Positions 45,784-62,465 of a stretch of 64,000 nt of DNA are shown here, piece by piece. This DNA is from Phaeotremella fagi (Eukaryota; Basidiomycota; Tremellomycetes; Tremellales; Phaeotremellaceae), in NCBI GenBank assembly GCA_001599715.1, contig BCHU01000007.1, positions 625,586 through 689,585 on the forward strand, read 5' to 3'. Under the pieces are notes generated by a model that worked only from the letters and a program-made list of their open reading frames with translations, was not told where the DNA came from and did no database searches. Numbering within the stretch: position 1 is the stretch's first letter; each line of letters begins with the position of its first letter. Position numbers and translations under genes: made by a program.

Positions 45784-48700
45784 TTACTCCAATCTCTTCT
45801 GCAACATCTTCCTACTCTCCCATTCTAAATCGATAGGACTAAATGTATCCGTAGTGATATCTCCTAAACCCAATGTATCCCTTTGAATGTCCGTAACATC
45901 AATACCAAGATTCACTAAAACCTTCAAGGCATTCTTTGAATCATTCATCGAATCCCTGTAGAGATTCGATGGTTCCACCTCGAACAGAATTTCAACATTG
46001 TTCAAAGTAGATTGACAGGTATTGAGATCTTTACCTAAAAATGGTGTACAGTAATCAGTTTACATTCCAAATACTATCGTTAGTGATACTCACCCAATCC
46101 TTTTTCATCTTTCGATAATATCTTTAACCAATCTATCCAATCTTCATCCTTCGATTTCGATAAATAACCCTCAACCCAATTCCACCAATTTTCAATAGCT
46201 TTGGCCTGAACCAATGGTCGATCACCGTTCCCACCTTTCAATCCATGTACCACGATCAAAGCTGAACCCTGACGAATCGCTTCATCATCATCTTGTAAAA
46301 ATCTTAACAAAGATTGATGGAATTTCAGTAAAACCGTTTTATCAATTGACGAGTTGAATATATGATACTGTATATGAGCTAAAGCTAGTAAAGCAGAATA
46401 TCTTGATGGTTCAGACTAATCCAACGTATAATAATCAGTTCCTATTCCAGATCTGGATCAAATCACACACCTCATCCTCATTCGATGAAACCAATAATAA
46501 ATCAGCAAGGACCGAACATTCCTTTGAAAGGTGTACGACATCCTAACCCATCAGCTTACAATCAGTAAATTTAACTTACCAAAGCAACGACCCAAGCCAA
46601 AGCAGGTAAAGCAGCTTCCTTCAACGGTACGCATTTCGAATTCCCCATCAACTCAATCATTTTCTTCGCTAAATCACCAAAGTCGAGATCACCTTTCCAC
46701 TGAGTTTTAGATAAAACCGTCAAAGCCTTGATACGAATCGCATTGCTGTTTCTCGAAAATGCGAGATCTAGGATTATGTCGAAAATCTCCCTATTGGCAT
46801 TCGTTGTGTCAATCGAATCTAAGGCTTGTAGGACGATGTCCTCGGTTGGATTTTTCAATAGCGAGGGTAGCGATGTCGGTGATAAGAGGATTATCACTTC
46901 TGTCGCAACGTTCTTTAAGAGATCTGAACCTGGTTCGGAATCTTTGGAGGTGGTTATTCCCCGTTGAGCTAGATCCAACGCCTCTGATTTAAAGTATTCT
47001 GATATCTTCGGTGAATGGTTGATGAAAGCTTTTATACAATCCAACAAACCCTTCGTGAGAATCGGATTAGACATTGGTGGAAGATGAATTAATCCTGTTT
47101 CCAATTTCACTAAAATGTTTTGATCGACCTCAGACCAGTTGATAACATCAAAGAATAAACGATGAAGCAGTAGTAATTGACCATGAATCAAATTAGATGT
47201 CATCTTCTTTTGACTGGATCCGAGTCGTTGAATCAAAGTTTGAGCGTTTTGCAAAGCCTCCTCTGGCGACACTAAAGAAGATAAAGATTGAGCAGCAACT
47301 TCTCGTACCTTATTTCATCAGCTCCAATCCAAAGTTGAAGACTCACTTGCCACTCCAAACTACCCAAGAAAGGTGTAACCGCCCAAACCAATTTATCCTG
47401 CACGTCCTTCCCAGATGCTGACCAACGTAAACTCCTGACAATAATTAAAATGGGGAATAAAGGTGAATGGGAAGTTGAGAATGATTCTGTAGCATTAGTT
47501 CTATGGGTTTCGTTTAGATTGTTTAATGTTTCGATTAGATTCGGTAGGATTGATTTATATTTCTCGTTCCAACTTGAAAATGTTTGTCGGGATTGGAGTG
47601 ACGTTCTTGAATTTGAATGTTGACTTCTTCCGGAGGATAGAGATCTGTGTACCATAGTTGAGAAAAGAATTAATCCGACGTTACGAACGTTCCAACTGAT
47701 GATGTCAGTCATTTCCCCGTGGCGTCAAATAGAAAACTCACTTTGAAGATGTAAAAGCTCCTAAAGCCATCATGACCACTCTTTCGAAATATCGACTAAA
47801 CAACCTAGTTTGTCTAGCATCCAGTAAAACAATCTTCAAAGTATTGAAAGCATGAATCTTAGTAGTGTCCGAAGAAACGTTGTTGACCCTAGCGAGATCA
47901 ATCAAAGTATCTATCGCCTTATCAAGTAGCTGTTGATCGGAAGACACGATCGACAAAACACTAAACGGAATAGCTGCTGATCGACGAGTGATCGAAATTT
48001 GATCGTTGGCGATGATTTCAAGTTCGGTCTGTCAAGGTGATCAGTGTACGTCAGGATTGGGTTTGACTTACGATCAACCAATTCTCACATAGATCCCTTA
48101 GATCCTTTTGGACTCGGAGGATTTCAACGACTTTCGCGAATGCAGGTGCGATTTTTGAGAACGTCCCTCGATGTCGAATCTCGTGTAACCATGTGAGGAA
48201 TTGTTCGCCAGCTAATGAAATATCATTTTTAGACCAAAGGACTTGAGAACCTTTTGAATGTTGGAATGGTAGAACCACAATGGTAGAAAGCAATTCACTA
48301 TCAGGTTAGTATGACCGCTGGACACTGTAACCTACCCAGCTTCTTTAGTAGCTCTCCAACATCCAGACAGGAAACTCGTATGTCCGTTATTGTTACCGTC
48401 TTCATCTTCGTCTTCGCCTAATACAGTATACGCTCTAGCTATCTCGTGTTCAGCATTTTCATCGTTGACAGCTTGATTATCTGAAGGATCAGCGGCCGTC
48501 AACGCTATCACTGGACGTGTGACTCCCCAAACTCTGGTGACGATGGAGAAAAGACGATGTAGTGTGGATTGCCATTTCAGTTGGATGGCCGTATCATCGA
48601 GTCGTACACAACTAATGACATCTCTAACGATTAGGCGTTTTGCTTTCCACCACTACTCACCGAGCAGCAGCCAGTAAACCGTGTAAAGGATAAAATTCGA

Positions 48701-50484
48701 TTCCTTTCACCACGTCCTTTTCACATTCCAAAAGATGCTTTTCCAATCTGTCTATCAATTCTGATACGAAATTTAATGAGTTTATTTGATCTGGACCATC
48801 AGAGCCGCGAACAAGCTTATCGAATGTGATACAGAGTGTCGCCTTTCCTGCTTCAGCTTGGGTATTCCTGGGATGATTGAGTGAAGAGTATGCTGAATGC
48901 AGTAAAAGCTGCACAGATGGTTCTGACAAATCTTCGTATCCCTCCAATGTAGGAGCCATTTCGATACTGGTCATCAGTTCACGTCTCCACTTTGCGAAAC
49001 TTACATTTGTCGAGCTCGACTTCTGACTTCAGCGTAAGAGCTAGATTGACACGCCAACAACCATTCGACTCTCTCTTTCGTAAACATCAACGTGGATTTG
49101 AATTTCGGTTCATTTTGAAATATGTCAATGTAGATTTTGAACAACGTCAATCCCATGATCACCTTGACCACTGTACCTCGTTGTACACAACGTAGTGAGG
49201 GGTCAACATATTCCTCCATAAATGATCGATGAAGCTCAGCAGAGGATATTGATTGAATTTGAAAAGCTTCTGGAGTTTTTTTGTTCAATCTCGGTAAAGT
49301 AATATCAACTGCTTTCAGACGGTTGAAATAGGTATGGAAAGCTGAAGCAAAATCTGTTCGACTCCTAACCAATGTTAGAATCAGTGAATGGTATAAAGAC
49401 TTACTCTCCACTTGGCAAAATTTGATTCCATTTGATACTTTCTTTAATCAAATCAACGATATCCGAACGTAACAAATCTTTATGGTCGGTCAACAATTCG
49501 AAAGCCTTCAATCGAATTTGTGGATCCGCATGCGCCATGGCATCCCGTAAATCTCTTTTAGGTATATCACCAATATCCAATAAACCACTTGATACTCCTA
49601 GAGAAGCGACTGAAGCCCAAGCCGCGAGATTATCGTTCTCATCTGATACCGTGGGTTCACTCAAAATGTTGAGTAAAACTTTAAGACAAGTTGGATATTT
49701 CTTGAAAAGTTGCGGTAGAACATAACGGGATATATGCGTTAGAGTTGATGTTGGATGATTTGATGGGTTGAGGAATGGTATTAATGGTTTCAACATGTTG
49801 TCATCGTCTTCGATTGAGGATGTCCGTCGCTTTGAAAGGAGGTTCACTACGATCGTTCCTCTTAAACTTGGACATTCGATGGAAGAAATGTCAGACAAAA
49901 TTTCCGTAACCAGTGTCGAAGGTATGACAGAAATTGGAACATGATCAAGTAAAACTGATATAATCGATAAATCCGTCTTGGTACTCATTCCATTACGTAT
50001 AGTGTCCAAAAACAGGGGTGTCATTGAACCACCATGAAAATTTGAACCAGAACTTTGAGGTGGTGGAATTAAAATGGATAAAACGGCTGCTGCCTCCAAA
50101 GCTTCGACAGCTCGCTGATGTTGAGGTTTAATTGGACTTTCGATACCTGAGATCAAATCTCGAGAAAGTTTACCAGAAGGTTGTAGTGGTATAACAAGAT
50201 TTCTAGTAACGAACTCGGATAGATCAGAGTTGATCTTCCCTAAGATGATGATACCAGCAGATAATTGTCGAAAAAGAATGTGTAGCAATGATAGGTATTC
50301 TAAATTACATGCTGGTGGAAAGTCTTGAAGAGTCAGGTCGATCGCTTCGGACAATGCTGGACTGGAGGAGATCAGTTTGGATTTTGGTTTCTTACGCTTA
50401 CCTCTGTGCAAGCTCTGGAAAAGAGGTTTTCAGTAGATTTTTTCGACAGTTGGATAGCTGACGAGTTCTGGCTTGATCTTCCAT
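45784..50484 (-). CDS. TRM732: Trm732/THADA family tRNA methylation cofactor
   Basis: Twelve exons (50484-50402, 50361-49405, 49364-49005, 48966-48661, 48623-48336, 48297-48072, 48028-47742, 47695-47347, 47308-46580, 46542-46471, 46415-46094, 46034-45784) give 1,409 residues, close to yeast Trm732. The protein is a HEAT/ARM-like repeat solenoid. The DUF2428 signature appears as CWRATKEAGELL (about 655-667), RHRGTFSKIAPAF, then NWNVRNVGLILFSTMV and EWQVREVAAQSL. Trm732 partners the methyltransferase Trm7 for 2'-O-methylation of tRNA position 32 in the cytosol. It is head-to-head with PRP16, the starts being 206 bases apart. Confidence 0.9.
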
Positions 50485-50690
50485 CTTGATAGTCTTTGTG
50501 GTAAGATCTTGACCTATACAAGACCTATGCTGTTTGTTGGAAAAACAGAAAATGTCAGAGCGAAGAACATTTATTTGCATTTCTGTTTACAACATTTTGA
50601 TCCCGTTAATATTCACCTCTAACATTAAACGTCTGACATTCAGAATACTCCTTCTTCTTTAGACATTCAACTCTCAACATTATCTTTTCA
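50485..50690. promoter_or_regulatory. Bidirectional promoter of TRM732 and PRP16
   Basis: Only 206 bases separate two divergent start codons, so core promoters must be shared or overlapping. AT-rich, without a clear TATA box. Confidence 0.55.
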
Positions 50691-55519
<4,829 letters not shown>

Positions 55520-55906
55520 ACTTGAGTGGAGATATATGTAATATCATGCATCTTGATCATTTAACGGTAGTGCACAGGAGCAAGAACAAGAACAATACAT
55601 CTAAGGTATATGATATATATGCCAGGAGCAGGAATGCAAATTATAAGATACAGATTTTTGGAGTGGAGTATAGATAATATGCAGGAATGCCGGAACGCAT
55701 GATACAGTTGATCCCATGAGTTTTTTTGTTATGATGAATAGCATAATTCTCATGAGTCTTTTGAATTGTTGTGTGGTCAGGTATATTCGATACAGATTTG
55801 TTGTTGATTTTCTTTTTGTTGCTTGAGATGAATAATGAACAGGGGAAATTATATGTTGAGTGGTGGAAATGGACGATAGTCAAGTTGATCTAAGTAGGAT
55901 ATCAAG
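55520..55906. other. Convergent intergenic region
   Basis: The 3' ends of PRP16 and the MFS gene. AT-rich, no gene seen. Confidence 0.45.
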
Positions 55907-58228
55907 TTAAACAACTTGACCATCGTTGCTTTGGGTTGTCGATTCAACCGTCGATGAAACAGGTCCCCGTCCTCTGAACCTAGAGTATAAAGGATATTCA
56001 CCAGCAAACAAGAAAGTCGGTGGAATGATAGCAACGCAGATTGCGAAACAGAACCTAAAACCCAAGTCAGTTGAGTAGTTACATTTTGGTGTGATTGGAG
56101 ATAGACATACCAGCAAACAGCTGACCAACCGTTTGATAGATGATCATACATCTGTCCACCTGCAATTGCACCTACAGCGCTTGAGATTGCTATTTCCGAT
56201 TAGTATAGGACAATTGGTGATTGGACTTACAGAACGCTACGTTCATAGCTGCAAATTGATCTTCATCATTGTCAGTTTATTACAACGTTATGATTCCAGC
56301 TTTGGAGGGGGGAACTCACGGATTTCAGAAATTCCCTCCTAATCCAAGATATCAACAACATCTCGCTAAAAGAAAGACTAAGAAGAACATACCATTTTCT
56401 TAGCTACCATAGCCAATTCCAACCCAACAGGACTCATCGTCAAACTCAACATCAAATCTAAAAATATCCTTGCTTAGCTTCCATCATAAACACTGAATAC
56501 AGCTAACTTACTGGCAATAGCGAAAATGACGATGAATCCAGGTAAACTACCGCTAAGTATTAAAAGTGGTAAGAAGGGTAATGAAATGACCAGTGGTGGG
56601 AGTGCCATGAATTCAGCTCCGAATTTATCAGCTCCAGCTCCAGCTATAGGACCAGCTATGAAAGTTGGTGCAGCGGCGGCGACTTTTGGTGGGACTTAGT
56701 ATAACACAGTTGTACATGATCTGGTTGAAGACTCACGATAGACTAGACCGACGAAATTCGATTCTTTATTCCACACCGATTGAATTCTTAGTGTCAATCT
56801 TGGAGATGGTTAATACTGAACGATGGCGTTGATCCAAAAATGAAAACACTTACGTTGGATCAAGTGCACCCATGACCGTACCAAACACAAAAGTTAATCC
56901 AAAAGCCGTACAACCTCTTGGTGAACTTGCCAAAGCGACCAGTACACCCCAAGGAGACAACTCTTTAGGTTTAGTCTTGTTATTGACGTCGACTTCTGGA
57001 TGAGCTTGGATATTCTGAACATCACTAGTCGATCTCTCAGAATTCAGTGATTCGTCCGGTAAATCTCCTGGTGCGTTGGAGGACGTTTTCTCGTCGACTT
57101 GAATAGAAGCCGTTCTTGTCGTAGATGTTTCATTGGGAGTTGAAACATCGATCTTCTTTTTCCATTTAGCAATATCTTTTTGTTCTATGACTAGTAATCG
57201 ACCAATCAGATCGAGGGCTGTTACGATTATACAGAATATGAAGGGGGAATACCATCCTAGAGCGAAATATAAAGCTCCACCGATGGGTGGTGCCTAAAGA
57301 GTCGGTCGGTCTTGATACTATACTGCATGAAATCAGATGGTGCACTTACGATCGTCGCCCCGATTGATGTTCCAGCTATTGCGAAACCTAATTGACGACC
57401 AACGTTTTTTTCCGGTACGTTCTCGCAACTAAATCAAGTTTCAATCAGTCATTCCTTGAAAAATAAGATGCTCTCACATTAAAGCGAAGCCAACTGTGTT
57501 CAGATAAATATCAGAATAAAACTCATTGTAATCTTGATTAAAGAAACTTACCAGTCCAAATGACGGTACTAGCAGCCCCCTGAAGGAATCTAGCAACGAC
57601 CATAAGCCAATAAGGGGTAGCTAGCATGAACATGACCAAAGCGCCTTCAAGTACTAGTGTAGCCACTACTAAAGGTTCCCTTCTCCATGGATATCTATGA
57701 AAGAAAAAGGCGACCGGTAAAGTGCCTACAGACACACAAAACATTAACTCGTATCTTCGGTTTTTGTTCTCGATGACTTACACAGGAAGATTCCCATTGA
57801 ATAAGCGAAAAGTAACCATGAAGTCAACGTTGAGATATTAGTATATTCCAAAGCTTGAAGTCGATAAGGTAAAACTGGAACGACGATAGTCTACCGAAAA
57901 CGTCAGTTTTCATGAAATCTCGCATATTGATCGGAAAAGAACTGACATAAGTCAAGATATCAGTGGTGATTCCAACAGCTACCACTGATCATTTATCAAG
58001 AAATTAATATCTATAAATTCTGTTTAGTTGAAATAGAATTTACCTAAAGTGATGAACCATGAGGATGATCGCCACTGCCATACCTATCAGTACACATGAA
58101 CATAAAAAGATGGAGGAGGGGAGGGGACTTACACCCAAACCTAGAGGTTTTTTCTCTGATTTGATCGTTGACTTTTCGCCTTGTTCTTGGCCCATATCCT
58201 CTCTGGTAGATGAAACAAACTCCCCCAT
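55907..58228 (-). CDS. MFS transporter, DHA1/VMAT-like
   Basis: Fifteen exons (58228-58133, 58083-58044, 57984-57947, 57890-57782, 57725-57552, 57493-57478, 57428-57350, 57293-56854, 56798-56737, 56694-56512, 56457-56393, 56339-56321, 56249-56232, 56189-56111, 56054-55907) give 521 residues. It has about twelve helices with a long hydrophilic loop between helices 6 and 7 (EQKDIAKWKKK to KTKPKELSPW). GFALICENVPEKNVGRQLGF is the motif C/antiporter region and AIAPPIGGALY-like sequence follows, as in vesicular amine transporter-like proton antiporters. The substrate is unknown. Exons 6, 12 and 13 are 16, 19 and 18 bases; the splicing of that region is less certain. Confidence 0.85.
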
Positions 58229-58653
58229 TTGAAGATTATTTCCAACAAAATTTTCAAGTTATATGTTTTATTTTCAATTTTCTTCCGTCCTATATTGATA
58301 TTATTCTCTTTTATACTCAATCCAAAAGGTATCGTCTTGCACAATTCTTAACGCAAAGTTACTATCCACTATATACACCTATCTACACAACGAAGAAGAA
58401 AGAGAAGAAGAGAATTAAAGAAGGATCGAAAAATGGAATATATGGATCCGATTAAAACGGCGAGTCGAGTGGAGGCGAATTAACCGAGAGTGAATGAGAC
58501 CACAGTTTGTATGCATACTATATTCTACGAGTATATACCATATAGATTGTACGAGTACGAGTATTCTAGCATACTTTTAATTTTTAAAGACTCCACAATA
58601 CAACCCTCACAAGGTATCCAAACACAAGAGCAAACCCTATACCAATAAATAAC
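58229..58653. other. Intergenic region between MFS and deubiquitinase genes
   Basis: Upstream region of the MFS gene and 3' region of the deubiquitinase. AT-rich with repeated GTACGAGTA/GAGTATA words at 58528-58570. No gene. Confidence 0.45.
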
Positions 58654-61600
58654 CTAATCCCTATCCTTATCCTTGTCCTTCTTACCGAAACCCATCTTGA
58701 AAGCCATACTACCAGATTTAGTGATTCCGCTCAATCTCCTACCCAAACTTCCAGAATTCGATCCAATAGACGTGGTAGAAGGTATTCTATCTCTTTTAGA
58801 TTCACGTCTACCCAAACCTGAGAAACCAGAGTTGGAGTTGGAGTTGCCGTTGCCGTTATTGGTAACAGGACTGGAGTTGGTGTTGGAGAAAGCTGAAGGA
58901 GGTGGTGAAGAGATTGGAATCGATGATTGAGGGGTTGGTGGATTGGAATTAGTCGTTGTAGCAGTGTTACCTGAATTCGATTGGGTTCCTGAACTAGCTG
59001 AGATGTTTGAGATCACAGATGAAGACATGGCAGTTGGAGATTGATCATTGGTTATTGGTTTCGGTTGAGACGGGGTTGCTTTTTCATTAGATAAAAGTGG
59101 ACTTTCAGTTGGGACACCCATCACCCCTTCTGGATTATCACCAACCAAAGATGAATTAACTGTTAAACCTAAACCACCGAATGTCGTACTACCGCTTGAA
59201 ACCGTGTTGAAAGTGTTAACTGTAGTCGTTCGAGTCATAGGTCCACGACCTGTCACCGTTTCACCTGAATTCATTCGGGTGACGTTAGGTGAACTGCTCG
59301 TCACTTTCTCTGGTTTCTTATCTTTCTTATTACGTGAGAACCAATTTCCACCGTTATCTTTACCGAGTTTAGGTGAGGTTGAATCAACCTTGGTCGTGTG
59401 ATTCACACCATTCGTAGTTTGGACAATAGGTTTTTCCGTGTAGGACGAAAGTGGAGCTGAACCGTTGAGACTGGTTGGAACGTTATTTGATTTCGTTGGT
59501 GTGTCAGCGAAAGGATCTTCATTGGGTACAACGATCGGCGGTGCCAATGGAGGAGTGGTAACGTTTCTAACAGGTGTGATAGGAGTATTCACAGTGATTA
59601 CAGGAGAAGGAATCGGTTCATCCTGTTCGTGAATCGTTAAATCCGCTATATCCACAATATCGATATCAGGTTGAGAAGGTCGAACGGGTGTCTTCAAACC
59701 GAGACTTGATAGATTCAAATCAACAGCTTGGTAGAACAAAACGTAACCAGCTCCAGAAGGGTAATCACCAAAGTATCTTGGTATGTCTGATTCTTCGATT
59801 GGTTCGATGTTCTCATCGTCACACATGACCCATCGTCCCGCTGAACGAACGATTGCGACATAATGACCGTGATGGGGACCACTGAAGACAAGTCAGCCAA
59901 CTTTCAGACTCATCACTTACTTTCCAATGTGCACAACGACAGCGAATAATTCGTATAAACGATCAGGATCCGTGGCGTCATCCGAAGTGTTTGGTAAACG
60001 AAGTTGAGTGGGGAACGGAACTCTGTAAGATAGTTTCACATATCGACCGAGATTCTCTTGATACTTGAATCGTTTGAGATGAAGAGCCAAGACGTTAGGG
60101 AGACGTTTGATTTTCATTCTTCAGTCAGTGACCGCTTCATCAAATCGAACACACCTCTTTTCAGCCTCCTGTAATCCACAACAGGTTTCACAGAAGAATT
60201 TGTTCTTTTGGCATAACATTTCACTAGCTGAGAATTGTCTTAAACAAGCAGTGACCGAAGTGTGTTGTTCGATATCGATCGACAGATCCAAGAAGAGTTC
60301 ATCTCGAGATGATGTCTGTTTTTGTCAGTTGTCAACCCACAAGTCCCCACACTCACAGTTTCACAACTCAAACATCTGGTTTCATTAGTCAAAGTACCTT
60401 CGAACAGATTTTGAACAAAAGTTTTCCCGTTGCCTCTAGATTCAGTGTTTCCATCACGAGCTTTCTGTTCTCTATCAAGTTGTTCAACTTCTTCTGCTAT
60501 TCTGTTCAACATCCAACCCAAAAATTCATGAGCGTCCTGTTGACTCATTCCTCTAAACATCTCATTCTCTCTTTTAACTGTTCTCAACAAATCATCGGGT
60601 CTGATGACACCACGTCCTAACGCACCAGCTTGGAATGGACCTCCACCGCGAGGTGCTGAAGGTGGTGGGAGAGAAGCTAGTAAAGGTGGAAGTTGGGGAT
60701 TGTTACCGTTGGCACCTGGAGTCGTTGCACCTGGTGGAGTTCCAGGTAAAGTGTTACCATTAGCAGTAGCCAAAGCCGCGACCGATACGTTAGCGTTAGT
60801 TTGATCTTTTGGAGTTTTCGAAGGAGCCGGTTGATGTGGTGGCGCAGTGTTCATGTGTTCAAACAGTGTTTGAATAGTGGCAAATACGGTTGGGGGAGCA
60901 AGAGCAGGATCCAAATCAGCTTCATTGATGGTTGGTGGAGCAGGTGATTCTAATGGTGCTGTTGTAGTTGTAGTTTGAGCAGCCTGGCCTTGTTGTAAAG
61001 TAGCAAGAGAAGGTGCAGAGCTAGCTGAAGTAGGTCGACGACCTAAGCCCGACCAACTTCTTTTCTTCTCAACAGGTGGTTTATCCATCGTAGGACTAGT
61101 TGGTAAAGCCAAATTTCCGTTGGTTGGTGACATGGCATCAAATGGATTACCTTTGACTGTAGCCAACGGACTTCCAGGTCTTGAAATTGATGTTCCGTTA
61201 GGACCTTGACCTGGTGAGAGTGGAGTGGTGATCATTTTATCAGGTGCTGGACCCAACGGGATTTGAGGTGGTAAAATGTCCGGATATGATTCTACGAATT
61301 CTCTGAATGGTGCACAGAAGTAAAGGGATTGGAGAACAGAGTTACAGTAACTGAAAACATTGTTAGTCAGCAAGAGTATAATCGTTGTCAGATTGTGTAT
61401 ATCTCACCAGGTGTTGCCAAACTGAAATGACAGCAGTCAGCAAGAAAGTCTTTCACCCAAAGCTGAAAATGAGATACTCACATTCTCGAAACCCCACAAC
61501 CTCTCGACCTCTTTGGCTTTTCCTTTACTAACAACATCTACTTCGTCAGATTCTTTCCAAACCACATCGTTGGTCGATTCTTTGGTACCAGACGAAACAG

Positions 61601-61664
61601 TGGAATTGGTAGCAGAGAAACCATTAGTTTGCTGCGATTTAAAACCCCATTTTAGACGTGACAT
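58654..61664 (-). CDS. Ubiquitin-specific protease, CreB / USP12/46 type
   Basis: Six exons (61664-61482, 61421-61408, 61350-60357, 60315-60155, 60118-59921, 59881-58654) give 925 residues. The Cys box [19 protein letters not shown] has its nucleophile at Cys66, encoded across the 14-base exon 2. The QQD box ([14 protein letters not shown]), two zinc-binding CxxC pairs (RCLSCET, FFCETCC), [11 protein letters not shown] and the His box HHGHYVAI (His523) with [11 protein letters not shown] are intact. A Pro/Thr/Gly/Asn-rich insert of about 180 residues splits the catalytic domain, and a 300-residue Ser/Thr-rich tail follows. In Aspergillus the CreB orthologue works in carbon catabolite repression; yeast Ubp9/13 are relatives. 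Confidence 0.93.
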
Positions 61665-62455
61665 TTCGAGTGGGCGGGGGTGGGGCGTGGGGGTGTGATG
61701 TGGATTAAAGAAGGTTTCTGTTTACAAGATCTCGATAAGCCGTGCGTAAGTGAGGAGTGACAGATCGCCGAGGGAGGTGGTGAGGCGATGAGACGATGAT
61801 GTGTAACGAGATTGATGATCGAGTATCCACCTGGCGGGAATGTCGGGTGACTTATGATAGGGAGAAGAAATGGTTATTTTGATGATGAGTTGAGTATGGA
61901 TGATATCAAGATGGAGATGGAAGTGAGATGAAGATGGCGGTGTTGAGGTGGATGCTGTTTGATATGGTGTATTGAATGGGGGGAGATGGTCTTAGTACAC
62001 CTTATGGTATTTCTAAAAATAAGGGGATATAGGTAATCAATCAATCTCCCAGCAAGAACAGCAGGTGATCACCGAACAACGGTCCGGTTAAACAGTCACT
62101 AAGTAATAATTGATTCCGCTAATGACTTTCTTGTTATTTACTAATACCATTAGTAACTTTATTTACGGAGGTAAGTAAGTTATTATTAGTGGCGCCCCAC
62201 TAAACTCTGACGACTATCCCTCCTGAGATCATCCACAGCAAGCACTTTCCTTTATCTTTTGCTTTCTCTTTTCCTTCTCCTTAAAATCTTATCCAATACT
62301 CACATGTATCCTTCAGGACAAGTCTCTTATTTCAACTCTATTCTAGTCATCTAATTATCAGTATATCCTCAATCTCACCCTTGGACCATGATACACCCAA
62401 CACCAACCAAAACCAGTCACAACAGACATCGAGCACGTCTCAAGGATCGACCACC
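61665..62455. promoter_or_regulatory. Divergent promoter and leader with two upstream ORFs
   Basis: About 790 bases between the deubiquitinase and the Ser-rich gene. The right half is pyrimidine-rich. Two upstream ATGs open short ORFs at 62304-62354 and 62388-62465; the second overlaps the chosen main ATG in another frame. The left half is G-rich with repeated GATGAT/GAGATG words. Confidence 0.5.
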
Positions 62456-62465
62456 ATGGATATAA
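62388..62465 (+). promoter_or_regulatory. Upstream ORF overlapping the main start
   Basis: ATG at 62388 opens 25 codons ending in TAA at 62463-62465, ten bases past the A of the main ATG (62456). If it is within the transcript it would reduce initiation at the main start. It has no protein similarity that I recognise. Confidence 0.4.

Noticed and set aside
58673..58930. Plus-strand ORF of 85 codons
   Set aside because: Antisense to the Ser-rich tail of the deubiquitinase; Leu/Pro-rich because of the opposite-strand Asn/Ser/Gly codons.
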